64,000 nucleotides of DNA from positions 62,001 through 126,000 of the forward strand of contig JBBRXJ010000001.1 of NCBI GenBank assembly GCA_038248505.1, written 5' to 3'. The stretch is from JBBRXJ01 sp038248505. Lineage in GTDB: Bacteria; Bacteroidota; Bacteroidia; Bacteroidales; JBBRXJ01. A program made the position numbers and the translations under genes. Below the pieces are notes generated by a model that had not been told where the DNA came from, ran no database searches, and saw nothing but the letters and a program-made list of their open reading frames with translations. Shown piece by piece: positions 36,843-46,266 of the stretch. Position 1 is the first letter of the stretch; each line of letters begins with the position of its first letter.

Positions 36843-37803
36843 ATTCATTATTTATATTTTTCCAAACGAGAGCGGCTGAACCAAGAATGGCACCATTTGA
36901 TTCATTTAGTTCTGATGGAAGAATTTTGATTTTATTTTTGTAAATGTTAAGTAAGTTAGCTTCGAAGTGACGAATGGTTGGTTCAAAAATAAGATTGCCA
37001 GCTTTAGCTAAACCGCCAAAGAGAAAGATGGCTTTAGGTGTGGTATATGCAACACTATCGGCAAGTTTAATACCCAGAATACGACCAGTAGATTCGAATG
37101 CCACTTGCGCAATTTTATCGCCTTTTAAAGCAGCCTCGCTAATCATTGCAGCGGTTAGATTATTGAATGTAACATCACGGAAAACGCTTGGGTGATTTGT
37201 TGTTCCTAATAGTTCAAAAACGGTACGCCGAATGCCTGTTGCAGAAGCATAAGCTTCGAGGCAGCCATTGCGACCACAGCCACATTCGCGGCCCCCTTCG
37301 GTACATACTAAGGTGTGACCAACTTCGCCAGCAAAACCATCGAAGCCATAAATTACATCTCCGTTGGCAACAATCCCGCTACCGAGACCGGTACCTAAAG
37401 TTATAACAATAAAATCGCGCATGCCTTTAGCACCGCCATAAATCATTTCGCCAATAGCGGCGGCATTTGCATCGTTAGTTAATACTGCTGGTACGCCCAT
37501 ACTTTCTTGAAACATTTTTGCTAATGGAATGATGCCTTTCCATTCGAGGTTCGGAGCATATTCAATGGTGCCTGTGTAATAGTTTCCGTTTGGTGCACCA
37601 ATGCCAATACCGATTATTTTTACATCGCCAGCTTTTTTTATTGCATCATTTATTTTAAGTGATAGCGCTTTTACAAAATCTTCTACTTTCGCATACCCTC
37701 TTGTTGGCATACTATCTTGAAATACGATTTTGCCATTTTTATTAACTAAACCGTAGGCACTGTTTGTTCCACCTATATCGATTCCTACACTAATTTCTTG
37801 CAT
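36841..37803 (-). CDS. ROK family sugar kinase (glucokinase-like)
   Basis: 320 residues. The phosphate loop is GIDIGGTNSAYG (8-19), the catalytic Asp is in LTNDANAAAIGE, TLGTGLGSGIV binds ATP and the ROK zinc site is GHTLVCTEGGRECGCGRNGC (His plus three Cys). LEAYASATGI follows. It likely phosphorylates glucose or a related hexose such as mannose or N-acetylmannosamine entering through the adjacent MFS. It lies 22 bases after the transporter gene. Confidence 0.92.
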   Translation of the reverse strand: MQEISVGIDIGGTNSAYGLVNKNGKIVFQDSMPTRGYAKVEDFVKALSLKINDAIKKAGDVKIIGIGIGAPNGNYYTGTIEYAPNLEWKGIIPLAKMFQESMGVPAVLTNDANAAAIGEMIYGGAKGMRDFIVITLGTGLGSGIVANGDVIYGFDGFAGEVGHTLVCTEGGRECGCGRNGCLEAYASATGIRRTVFELLGTTNHPSVFRDVTFNNLTAAMISEAALKGDKIAQVAFESTGRILGIKLADSVAYTTPKAIFLFGGLAKAGNLIFEPTIRHFEANLLNIYKNKIKILPSELNESNGAILGSAALVWKNINNE

Positions 37804-37825
37804 AATTTATGATGTATTTATGGGT

Positions 37826-39034
37826 TTATTTTTTTACTATGTTAACGACAGCCACCATTAATAGATAAGCAACACACGCTAAAGGAACAACAAATCCGAT
37901 GAGAATGGATGTTTTATCAGCAATGAATCCCATAATAGGGGGAATAAAAGCTCCTCCTACAATGGCTGTTACCATGAGTCCTGATAGCTCATTTGCACGT
38001 GCTGGTAATTTATCAATGGTAATGGAAAAGATGAGAGGGAAAATATTTGCTAAACCGAGACCTATTAAAAAAATACCAGAGAAAACGATTACTTTATTAC
38101 CAGTTAATAAAAGAACGATACCAATAAAAGCAACAATTGAAGTGATAAGTAAAAAGCGCGCTGGTGATAGAATTCGAAGTATTAAAGAACCTATGAAACG
38201 ACCAATTAGTATTGGGAGGAAAAATAATGCCCAACTAATTAGTAAGCCAAAATTATCGAGACCGAAAAGTTTTTTCATAAGCATTGGTACTCCACTCGAC
38301 ATGGAAACCTCGGCTCCTACATATATAAATATACCGAATACCATCATTAAAACGTAGGGATTTGCGAGGAGCGTGAGGCAGGATGCTAATGTTGCTGGCT
38401 TGCTTGAAGGATCTTTCTGTTCTTTAATATTTAGTGTTGATACCCAGATGATGGTAAATAAAATCATTACTGAAAATACAGGAAAGAGAATGCTCCAATC
38501 GAAACCGAAGTAGGCAGCAGCGAAAAGAAGAATCAGAAAACCTAATGACGAGCCGATTGCTTTAATGGTTTGGCCTAACGAGAGATTGCTCGAATAGTGC
38601 CCATCGGCTGAAACATCTCTCATGATTGGATTTCCCGCTACTTGCAGAATGGCATTTCCAGCTCCTAAAAAAAGAATGGCTACTAATAAAACATAAAATT
38701 TAAATTGTGCTGATCCGTCAATAATAACCTTGGGGCCAAACATGCCATTGGCAATGGGTAGTAGTAAACCAAGTAGAGCAACACTAAGGCCGATAATGAG
38801 TATGTATTTTTTGCCTTTACGATCTTGTAATAATCCGAGTGCGATGGAAAGTAATCCGAACATAATAAAACCCATGAATGATAGCATTTGGGCCATGAAG
38901 TAGGAGAGGTTAAAGCTGTCTTTTACTAAACCAACCAAGGGGCCAACAGCATCACCAAAACCCATGCAGAGGAATGAAAGTAGGATGGGATAGAGATAAG
39001 CTCTGTTAATGCTATTATTTTGAGAGGCTTCCAT
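37826..39034 (-). CDS. FucP/GluP-type sugar:H+ symporter (MFS)
   Basis: 402 residues with twelve hydrophobic helices. It has the FucP-family features: N-terminal LLSFLCMGFGDAVGPLVG, GLLQDRKGKKYILI after helix 2-3 and GNAILQVAGNPIMRDV in helix 4 (the NP pair). It imports a monosaccharide (fucose, glucose, galactose or mannose class) with protons across the inner membrane. It is the first gene of a two-gene operon with the ROK kinase, giving an import-and-phosphorylate route for sugars released by the nearby glycosidases. Confidence 0.9.
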   Translation of the reverse strand: MEASQNNSINRAYLYPILLSFLCMGFGDAVGPLVGLVKDSFNLSYFMAQMLSFMGFIMFGLLSIALGLLQDRKGKKYILIIGLSVALLGLLLPIANGMFGPKVIIDGSAQFKFYVLLVAILFLGAGNAILQVAGNPIMRDVSADGHYSSNLSLGQTIKAIGSSLGFLILLFAAAYFGFDWSILFPVFSVMILFTIIWVSTLNIKEQKDPSSKPATLASCLTLLANPYVLMMVFGIFIYVGAEVSMSSGVPMLMKKLFGLDNFGLLISWALFFLPILIGRFIGSLILRILSPARFLLITSIVAFIGIVLLLTGNKVIVFSGIFLIGLGLANIFPLIFSITIDKLPARANELSGLMVTAIVGGAFIPPIMGFIADKTSILIGFVVPLACVAYLLMVAVVNIVKK

Positions 39035-39377
39035 ATTGTTTTCTATTTGGTTTTATTTTTTAGAGGGATAAAGATATAAAGTTTTTGGTTTTTATGAGAT
39101 ATTTTAGGACGAAGATGATAGAATATGCAAGGTGTATTGGGTTAATGTATTTAAATATAGCTGATTAGCTGGGGTTGGTGGATTGATAAGAACTGCTGTT
39201 TTAAAAAAATGATATTATAGGCATTGTGCAAAGTAAAAGCTTGTATGCAATAGTAATAAGAGACTTTAATGGATTATATTAAAGTCACATTAGAAATACA
39301 GACAAACATTTTTTTATTTGGAAAATGAATTGTGATAAATGATGTTTGAGTCATGATTATTGATGATTTCAAAATCA
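39035..39377. other. Intergenic region upstream of the MFS gene
   Basis: 343 AT-rich bases. A short inverted repeat (39361-39369 and 39372-39380) lies over the end of the fragment gene at 39378. No promoter box or gene could be picked out. Confidence 0.4.
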
Positions 39378-39770
39378 TCATTGGCGCTCATTGTATTTTG
39401 AAGTTATTATGACACTTTTAAGTTGGCCAATGTTTTCAGTAAATGGGAAAGTAGTGATTGAATTATTATTTATCTTAATACGTAATGTTTTATTTTGGAT
39501 GGTGAGTTCATATTCATTCCAACCTTCTTTAAAGTCAATACCATAAGCACTATTGACGGAGTACTTGCCGTCCAGATTAATGCCAGTGATTTTTTGTGTT
39601 GTAAATCGATAGCAGCATTTATCAGAAAAAGAAATTGTGTTATAGTAAGTATCTGTATTGAAACTTATCCATATAGCATGTGAGCGTGGATTAATAAATT
39701 TACTTTTAAAACGTAGAGTCATGTTCACGACATTTAAGTTGAATTCTTTAATCCTATTTGCATGAAAATA
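39378..39770 (-). pseudogene. C-terminal fragment of an unknown beta-rich protein
   Basis: The minus-strand frame from the TGA at 39771-39773 to the stop at 39378 reads HANRIKEFNLNVVNMTLRFKSKF, then NPRSHAIWISFNTDTYYNTISFSD, YGIDFKEGWNEYELTI and IGQLKSVIITS. Only GTG (39728) or an inner ATG could start it, and plausible protein extends above those codons, so it looks like a C-terminal remnant (up to about 130 residues) rather than a gene. The pattern suggests a carbohydrate-binding or concanavalin-like sandwich domain; I do not recognise the family. Its broken end abuts the plus-strand fragment at 39762. Confidence 0.45.
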
Positions 39771-40055
39771 TCAACCGCATTTTCACCTAATGGTGATGGT
39801 AAAAATGATACTTGGAATTTATTTAGCGATAATAATAATGCACGTGGGGTAACATTACAAACATTATACCCTACCATTCGAATACTCGTTTACGATCGTT
39901 TGGGTACAGAGGTTTTTAGTAGTGCAAAAGGTTATCCTCAACCATGGGATGGGGCATACAATGGTTATGTATTACCTATTGATTCGTATCCCTTTATAAT
40001 AGATTTAGGGAATAGTGAAAAACCAGTGAGAGGACAAATTACTATTTTGAAATAG
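39744..40055 (+). pseudogene. Orphan T9SS type B (gliding-associated) C-terminal domain
   Basis: About 97 residues from an ATG at 39762, in a frame open only from a stop 24 bases upstream. The sequence is the complete type B sorting domain: ISTAFSPNGDGKNDTW, TIRILVYDRLGTEVFSS, YPQPWDGAYNGYVLPIDSYPF and a final RGQITILK. Such domains sit at the C-terminus of large secreted proteins; here no signal peptide or cargo precedes it, so the gene's body is gone. The frame upstream (VEFFNPIC) may hold a few original residues. Confidence 0.7.
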
Positions 40056-40080
40056 TATTGTTGTTAGAATTGTTTGTTGT

Positions 40081-40116
40081 GTTAATTCTAAATTCACAAT
40101 TGAATTTAGAATTAAC
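40081..40116. terminator. Hairpin between convergent gene ends
   Basis: Perfect 16-base inverted repeat (40081-40096 and 40101-40116, 4-base loop) of mostly A/T, between the type B domain remnant and the end of phnA. Likely a bidirectional terminator, although the stem is AT-rich. Confidence 0.6.
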
Positions 40117-40176
40117 TGGCAATTTAAGACATAATAAGTGCTAATATCGATTGAATTGAGCAGGAGGTATTTGCAT

Positions 40177-40533
40177 TTATATTTTTTTAACAAATTCAGA
40201 TTTTAAATACATGGCACCTATGCCATCAATTTTACATAAAATATTATGGCCATCGTTACTTTCAACTAAGCGTATTCCTTTTACTTTTGTGCCACTTTTT
40301 ATGCTTGATTGAAATCCCTTTAATTTAAGATCTTTTATTAAGCTAACAGTATCGCCGTGCGAAAGAATTACTCCATTAGCATCCTTATAAATATCAGTTG
40401 GTGATTCCTCTTGAGCGGATTGTGATGCTTCAGCAGGATCCCATTCGTGAAAACAATCAGGGCAAACCCATAAATTGCCGTCGGAATAAGTATTTTCAGA
40501 ATTGCATTTTGGACATTTGTTTTCTGTATTCAT
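40177..40533 (-). CDS. yjdM: PhnA/YjdM family zinc-ribbon protein
   Basis: 118 residues. An N-terminal zinc ribbon ([21 protein letters not shown], 7-27, four Cys) is followed by EWDP and the PhnA domain: [35 protein letters not shown] and a C-terminal [16 protein letters not shown]. The family was named from the phosphonate region in E. coli, but its biochemical role is unclear; despite older names it is not phosphonoacetate hydrolase. Single gene. Confidence 0.93.
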   Translation of the reverse strand: MNTENKCPKCNSENTYSDGNLWVCPDCFHEWDPAEASQSAQEESPTDIYKDANGVILSHGDTVSLIKDLKLKGFQSSIKSGTKVKGIRLVESNDGHNILCKIDGIGAMYLKSEFVKKI

Positions 40534-41447
40534 AATCGTTTTGCTATTTGTTATGTATTAAATCAATTTTTAAATCTGATATTTTTAGCACCTAAAGCTA
40601 GTCATTTATATTGTTATTTTATATTTAAGTTTGCAATGCATTATTATATAGAGAATTAGCTGAGAGTATCTGGGTGCGAAATACTCCAAGCATCCTGCAT
40701 TAAATAATATAGTTAAGCGATAAAGAAAAAAATCTGTATGTATCTATTTCATTAATGTTATGCGAAGGTAAATTATAGTTCGTCGCTCGTTCATTATGTT
40801 TTATTCGTTTATTTGAAGAGCGCTTTCCCGCAAATTTATTTTGCGGGTACCAATTCATTAGATGAATGCCAGCTATACTAATCCATACTATTTCAGGCTT
40901 TTTAGGAAGCAGGAAAAATTGATTTCTTTAAAAAACACTTGTGGTTCTTTTGTTTTTATCTTATCAAAAATATGAAAGCATGAAATATCGATTAATGTAA
41001 ATAAAAAGTTTTTCTATGTTTTCTCAGAAATATCAGGAAAGTCTTTCTTTTGTGGCATATCAAAATCACAGCCTTTGATTTTAAATATTGTACTACTTCA
41101 TTGATATTTTTTATGCGCGAACTCTCGAAGCATTTGTGTAATGAATTTGCTAGTTATTGCCGCTATTTTTAAAAGAAACATAAATACTATTTTATGTTTG
41201 ATGCCTCAAAGTGTTTAAATTTTTCAGTTTTAATAATTATTGCATATTTGAAGAATATTGTTTTAGTAGATTTCTTTTTTTTGAGAGATATCCTCACTGA
41301 TATGATCTTGATAGTGATAACGCTAATGTTGGTTTTTAGTTTGTATTACCTCAAATGAATTTAATTCATTAATAAATCGCCCAAAATATCTATATTAGCT
41401 TCATGATATTTAGGGCGTGATTATGTAACAATCAGATATAAAGCACT
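40534..41447. other. 914-base non-coding region before the mannosidase operon
   Basis: No supported gene on either strand. Visible: a perfect 8-base hairpin CCCGCAAA/TTTGCGGG (40827-40834 and 40840-40847), a palindrome ATTCAT-TAG-ATGAAT (40853-40867) and a palindrome AATGAATT-T-AATTCATT (41354-41370). The length suggests a control region for the glycosidase operon, or sequence left by gene loss. Confidence 0.5.
41354..41370. promoter_or_regulatory. Palindromic operator-like site
   Basis: A 17-base perfect palindrome with a single central T lies 77 bases before the GH5-like start. A related half-site pair (ATTCAT..ATGAAT) occurs at 40853-40867. This is consistent with a dimeric regulator, but AT-rich palindromes also arise by chance. 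Confidence 0.3.
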
Positions 41448-42707
41448 ATGAAAAGACGTAATTTTATTTTAACCTCAAGTTTGGCATTTGGAGCAATTCC
41501 TATATTATCAAAAGCATCTGTTTCAGGAGCAACTATTTTAGAGAATGCACCATCATCCAAGAGTATACCAGGAAAGCCTGTAGCAATTACTATGTGGGAG
41601 TTTTCATGGCTTGAGCGACGCTGGCCAGGGGCTGGTTATGAGGATTGGGATTTGGCATTGAACGAGCTCACATTACGCGGTTATAATGCCATTCGGATGG
41701 ATGCCTTTCCTCATTTCTTTTATAACGACCCATCTAAAGAGTATTCATTGATTCCTTGGTGGAATACTCAAGATTGGGGTAGTCCGGCTCCTAATAAAGT
41801 CACGTTAATGCCTTCTTTCATAGATTTCTTAAAGAAATGTGCTGATCGAAAGATTAAAATAGGCTTATCATCATGGTTTCGTGAAGATACAGATGATGTT
41901 CGTATGAAGCTTGATACCCCTGAAAAACTTGGACAAGCTTGGTTGAAAGTGCTTGATATAATTCAATCTGCTGGCCTAATGGATGCTATTCTTTATGTTG
42001 ATTTGTGCAATGAATGGACTGGTACCGCATGGTGTCCATTCTTTGTGAATGAGCCTGCTGGAGCAACATGGACTGGATGGCATACGGAGAAATCTAAAGA
42101 ATGGATGTCAAAATCTATTGATGTTTTAAGACAGAAATATCCAGACCTCCCATATACCTTTTCATTTACGGGTTCAATCAGTTCCACCACAAAAGATAAG
42201 GCACAGTTAAATATGCTTGATTTATTAGAACCACATATTTGGATGGTCTCAGGTAATAAGCGCGAGTTCTACAATGAAGTGGGTTATAATTATGAGCGCT
42301 TTGATGATATTGGTTTTAAAAACATGCAGCAATTTGGAGAATCAGCTTATCGTAAACGTCCTGCTTATTGGAATGTAATTTTAACAGATCAGATTAAGTA
42401 TGCTGCGGAGTGGTCTGTGCAATCTAAATTGCCATTAGGAACAACAGAATGTTGGGGTGTTGTTGATTATAAAGATTGGCCTCTTTTGCCTTGGGATTAT
42501 GTAAAAGAGCTTTGTGTAATTGGTGTTGAAGAGGCCTGTAAAACGGAGCGTTGGTTGGCTATTGCAACAAGTAATTTTTGTGGTCCACAGTTTGTTGGTA
42601 TGTGGCGAGATATTGAATGGCATAAAAAAATGACTCATATAATTCGTACCTCAAATGTGGCACCCGATTTGCGAAGCAGCTTATTATATAAAAGACTTTT
42701 AAAATAA
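41448..42707 (+). CDS. Secreted cellulase-like (GH5-related) glycosidase
   Basis: 419 residues with a Tat-like or Sec signal (MKRRNFILTSSLAFGAIPIL; the RR is followed by NF, so twin-arginine export is possible). The TIM barrel carries YNAIRMDAFPHF, the acid/base Glu in YVDLCNEWTG and the probable nucleophile in GTTECWG. Many Trp residues (SWLERRWPG, TWTGWHTEKS) would line a sugar site. It resembles the 'cellulase-like' family of Bacteroidota, whose substrate is not established. First gene of the operon; the GH2 gene follows after 9 bases. Confidence 0.78.
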   Translation: MKRRNFILTSSLAFGAIPILSKASVSGATILENAPSSKSIPGKPVAITMWEFSWLERRWPGAGYEDWDLALNELTLRGYNAIRMDAFPHFFYNDPSKEYSLIPWWNTQDWGSPAPNKVTLMPSFIDFLKKCADRKIKIGLSSWFREDTDDVRMKLDTPEKLGQAWLKVLDIIQSAGLMDAILYVDLCNEWTGTAWCPFFVNEPAGATWTGWHTEKSKEWMSKSIDVLRQKYPDLPYTFSFTGSISSTTKDKAQLNMLDLLEPHIWMVSGNKREFYNEVGYNYERFDDIGFKNMQQFGESAYRKRPAYWNVILTDQIKYAAEWSVQSKLPLGTTECWGVVDYKDWPLLPWDYVKELCVIGVEEACKTERWLAIATSNFCGPQFVGMWRDIEWHKKMTHIIRTSNVAPDLRSSLLYKRLLK

Positions 42708-42716
42708 ACATTTCCT

Positions 42717-45290
42717 ATGAGAATACAAATAGTTTTGTTTTGTGCTTTTGTTTTTTTGTTTTCATCATGTACTAAAATTGGAAAAAAACAAGAATGGCCC
42801 ATTATTTCAGAATGGAAATTTTGGCAGGTAGATTCAGGAGATTGGATGCCCGCTAAAGTCCCTGGTAATGTTCATTCTGACCTATTGCGAGCAGGTAGAA
42901 TTCCTGATCCGTATTATCGTGACAATGAATTAAAAATACAATGGGTTGAGAAAAAAGATTGGGAATATATTACCATTTTTGATGTTGATAAAAACGTTCT
43001 TGTACAGAATCATCAGGAATTGGTTTTTGATGGTATAGATACCTATGCAACTATCGTGCTTAATGGCGATACTATTGCTCAAACCGATAATATGTTTATT
43101 CGTTATCGCTTAAATGTTACAGGTATTTTGAAGGAACATGGTAATAAGTTGAGCGTTTATTTTGAATCGGCGGTTGAAAAGATGATTCCTTTTAGAGATG
43201 CGCTCCCACAAAGACTCCCTTCAGTTAATGATAAACAAGGAACTTGTCAGCTTACACGTAAAGCCCCATATCATTACGGTTGGGATTGGGGTCCGCGCAT
43301 GGTAACCTGTGGTATTTGGAAACCATTTCGTATTGAAACATGGGATCATGCTCGTATTGATAATATACAAATGTTACCAATTAGTGTAGCAAAAGATAAA
43401 GCAATTTATCAAGTTAATTTTGAAATTACAAGTGATGCAAATTTTAGATCGCTGGCATATGTTAGTGCTAGTAAGGATGTACAGCTTGAAATTAATATGA
43501 GTCGTATTAGAGTAAAAAAAGGTACGCATGTATATAGTGTTCCCCTTGAGATAAAAAATCCTGATAGATGGTTTCCTGTTGGCTATGGAAATCAGCCATT
43601 GTATAAAATAACAGCACAATTAAGAAAGGGAAAAGATGTTGTTGATGAAGAACGGTTTTCTTTTGCTATTCGAAAAGTGGAGTTAAATCAAGAGAAAGAT
43701 GCTATTGGAAAAAGTTTTTATTTTAAGTTAAATGATATCCCTGTTTTTTGTAAAGGGGCGAATATGATACCTCTCGACAATATGCTTGATAGAGCTACTC
43801 CTGCAATGTATCGTAGTTTACTAAACAATGCGGTAAGTGCAAATATGAATATGATTCGTACATGGGGGGGCGGTATATATGAAAATGATATTTTTTATAA
43901 GCTATGTGATAGCTTGGGTATAATGGTGTGGCAAGATTTTATGTTTGGGAATGAAATGTATAAAGTTGATTCTAGCTTCCTCAATAATGTGACCAAAGAA
44001 GTTGTGTATAACATAAAACGTTTACGTAATTATTCATCCATTGTATTATGGTGTGGCGATAATGAAGGTGAGTGGATGTGGAAGCGTGGTTGGAATACTA
44101 AAAATCCACCCTCTGTTTGGACCGACTATAAAAAGATTACTTGGGATATGATACCAAATATGCTTAAAATATACGATCCTTCACGCTCATATTGGCGAAG
44201 TTCACCTACATCAGAGAGTGATGAAATTGCTCCCAATGATCCATCACGTGGTGATATGCATGATTGGAGTGTGCATTTTGGAGCACCACCCTATGAAAAA
44301 TATCTTTTATCAAAACCTCGATTTGTAAGCGAATTTGGTCATCAGTCTTTCCCTGATTGGAAAACGATGTTATATTTTACATCCGAAGAAGATAGAAGTT
44401 CAGATTACGATCCTGCAAATTTTGGACAGAAGATGCGCTCTGAAGTGCTCTCCATTCATAATAAGCAAGGCTGGGGAAATCAAAAGATTCGTGAGTACAT
44501 GGAATATTACTATGGTTTCACAAAAAAATTCCGTTATTATGTTTACCTAAGTCAAATCACACATGCCGAGGCTGTACGCTGCGGGGTAGAACACTATCGC
44601 CGTCTCATGCCACATTGCATGGGCTCATTATATTGGCAGTTGAACGATTGTTGGCCGGTTACTTCGTGGTCATCTATTGATTATTTTGGACGTTGGAAAG
44701 CATTGCATTTTTTTGCAAGAAACTTTTATGCGCCTATTTTGGTGAGTCCGGTTCTTGAGGAAGATACTATTAAGGTTTTTGTTATTTCCGATTTGCAAGT
44801 GCCAATCGATGCAGAACTTTCAATTAAGGTACTCGATATGAAAGGCAATGAGAAAAGAGGTATCATGTTTATGACATCTATTGATCCGTTGACTTCAAAA
44901 GTATATTATAGTATTAGACTTGATTCGCTATTACGAAATAATAAGAGTGATGAGTGTTATATCGATTGTAGTCTAATACGTAACGATAAAATTGAAGCAC
45001 AAAATATTCTATATTTTAAGAAGCCGATAGATTTGAAGTTGCCAAAAAATAAACTTAATATTAATGTTAAGAAGAGTAAAAATGGCTTTGAATTAGATAT
45101 TTCAACTTATTTTCTTTCCAAAAATATTTATTTATATGCAGATAATGTTGAGGGAAATTTCACAGATAATTATTTTGATTTACTGCCCGGAAAAAACAAA
45201 ACAGTTTATCTCACCACTAATTCGAATCTCTCAGCTGATGAATTTAAAAAACAATTAGACTATATTACCCTTAATCAAATCTTAAAATAA
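42717..45290 (+). CDS. GH2 beta-mannosidase, lipoprotein
   Basis: 857 residues with lipobox FSSC (Cys18). The GH2 plan is clear: a sugar-binding domain (KVPGNVHSDLLRAGRIPDPYYRDNE, typical of beta-mannosidases), immunoglobulin-like domain, then the TIM barrel with MIRTWGGGIYENDIFY, acid/base Glu in VLWCGDNEGEW and nucleophile Glu in RFVSEFGHQSFP. LYWQLNDCWPVTSWSSIDY is also a beta-mannosidase signature. It removes terminal beta-mannosyl units, for example from N-glycan cores or manno-oligosaccharides, probably facing the periplasm. It is followed after 3 bases by DUF898. Confidence 0.93.
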   Translation: MRIQIVLFCAFVFLFSSCTKIGKKQEWPIISEWKFWQVDSGDWMPAKVPGNVHSDLLRAGRIPDPYYRDNELKIQWVEKKDWEYITIFDVDKNVLVQNHQELVFDGIDTYATIVLNGDTIAQTDNMFIRYRLNVTGILKEHGNKLSVYFESAVEKMIPFRDALPQRLPSVNDKQGTCQLTRKAPYHYGWDWGPRMVTCGIWKPFRIETWDHARIDNIQMLPISVAKDKAIYQVNFEITSDANFRSLAYVSASKDVQLEINMSRIRVKKGTHVYSVPLEIKNPDRWFPVGYGNQPLYKITAQLRKGKDVVDEERFSFAIRKVELNQEKDAIGKSFYFKLNDIPVFCKGANMIPLDNMLDRATPAMYRSLLNNAVSANMNMIRTWGGGIYENDIFYKLCDSLGIMVWQDFMFGNEMYKVDSSFLNNVTKEVVYNIKRLRNYSSIVLWCGDNEGEWMWKRGWNTKNPPSVWTDYKKITWDMIPNMLKIYDPSRSYWRSSPTSESDEIAPNDPSRGDMHDWSVHFGAPPYEKYLLSKPRFVSEFGHQSFPDWKTMLYFTSEEDRSSDYDPANFGQKMRSEVLSIHNKQGWGNQKIREYMEYYYGFTKKFRYYVYLSQITHAEAVRCGVEHYRRLMPHCMGSLYWQLNDCWPVTSWSSIDYFGRWKALHFFARNFYAPILVSPVLEEDTIKVFVISDLQVPIDAELSIKVLDMKGNEKRGIMFMTSIDPLTSKVYYSIRLDSLLRNNKSDECYIDCSLIRNDKIEAQNILYFKKPIDLKLPKNKLNINVKKSKNGFELDISTYFLSKNIYLYADNVEGNFTDNYFDLLPGKNKTVYLTTNSNLSADEFKKQLDYITLNQILK

Positions 45291-45293
45291 TTT

Positions 45294-46262
45294 ATGGATC
45301 AAGTATTAGAAACCCAAAAGCGAGAGACGAAATTGACTTTCAATGGAGAAGGTTCTTCGTTATTTGGATTGATGATGTATAATTACATTCTAATGTTATT
45401 AACCTGCGGCATTTATTATCCGTGGGCTAAAGCAGCTAAATTAAAATTTTTATATGCTGCCACAGAATTAGCTGGTAGCCGTTTTGAATTTCATGGCACT
45501 GGCGAGGAGTTATTTAAAGGATATTTAAAAGTGATGGGCTTTTTTATATTGTTAATGCTATCTAGTGCAGGCATAGCATTTACAGGTATTCCGTATATGG
45601 CAAATGTGATTCCGTTAATTGCTTATGTATTTATAATTTTAATTGCTCCACTTGCAATTCACGGTACTATTCGTTATCGTACATCGCGTAGCTCGTGGCG
45701 TAATATACATTTTGGTTACCGTGGTATTAGATCCGAATTATTTAAAGGCTTTTTAGTACATGTTTTATACACCGTTTTAACTATAGGTATTTATTCAAGT
45801 TGGCTCGTTATTTATTTAAGAACATATATAATTAATAATATCAGATTTGGTAATATTCGCTTCAGATACACGGGTACTGGTATGGAATATTTTAAGATCA
45901 ATCTAATAGGAATCATGTTAACAATTATTACGCTGGGTATTTACTCTTTTTGGTATGCTAAAGAACGTTTTAATTATTATGTCTCAAAAATATATGTAAT
46001 TCAAGGCGATAATAAATATCTCTTGATTTCACACGCAGAGCCAGGAAAGATTTTTAATTTATGGGTCATAAATTTTTTACTTCTTTTTTTTACTTTTGGG
46101 ATGGCTTATCCATGGATTATTATTCGTAACCTACGTTTTGTGTTCGATAACACAAGTATCTCACCTGACTTTGATGTGAATAGCATAACACAAACCGAAG
46201 ATGAATATACCGATGCTTCTGGCGATGATTTATTAGATATGTTAGATATTGATCTTGTATAA
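45294..46262 (+). CDS. DUF898 (YjgN-type) membrane protein
   Basis: 322 residues, eight or so hydrophobic helices in two similar halves. The DUF898 repeats are visible: FNGEGSSLFGLMMYNYILMLLTCGIYYPWAKA, YRTSRSSWRNIHFGYRG, LTIGIYSSWLVIYLRTYIINNIRFG and TLGIYSFWYAKERFNYY. The tail is acidic. The function is unknown. It is inserted in a mannosidase operon, directly before an M48 protease; DUF898-M48 pairs occur in other genomes as I recall, which suggests a joint envelope function. Confidence 0.87.
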   Translation: MDQVLETQKRETKLTFNGEGSSLFGLMMYNYILMLLTCGIYYPWAKAAKLKFLYAATELAGSRFEFHGTGEELFKGYLKVMGFFILLMLSSAGIAFTGIPYMANVIPLIAYVFIILIAPLAIHGTIRYRTSRSSWRNIHFGYRGIRSELFKGFLVHVLYTVLTIGIYSSWLVIYLRTYIINNIRFGNIRFRYTGTGMEYFKINLIGIMLTIITLGIYSFWYAKERFNYYVSKIYVIQGDNKYLLISHAEPGKIFNLWVINFLLLFFTFGMAYPWIIIRNLRFVFDNTSISPDFDVNSITQTEDEYTDASGDDLLDMLDIDLV

Positions 46263-46266
46263 GAGT

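Noticed and set aside
40534..41447. Hidden small genes in the 914-base gap
   Set aside because: No frame longer than a few dozen codons with protein-like composition was seen on either strand.
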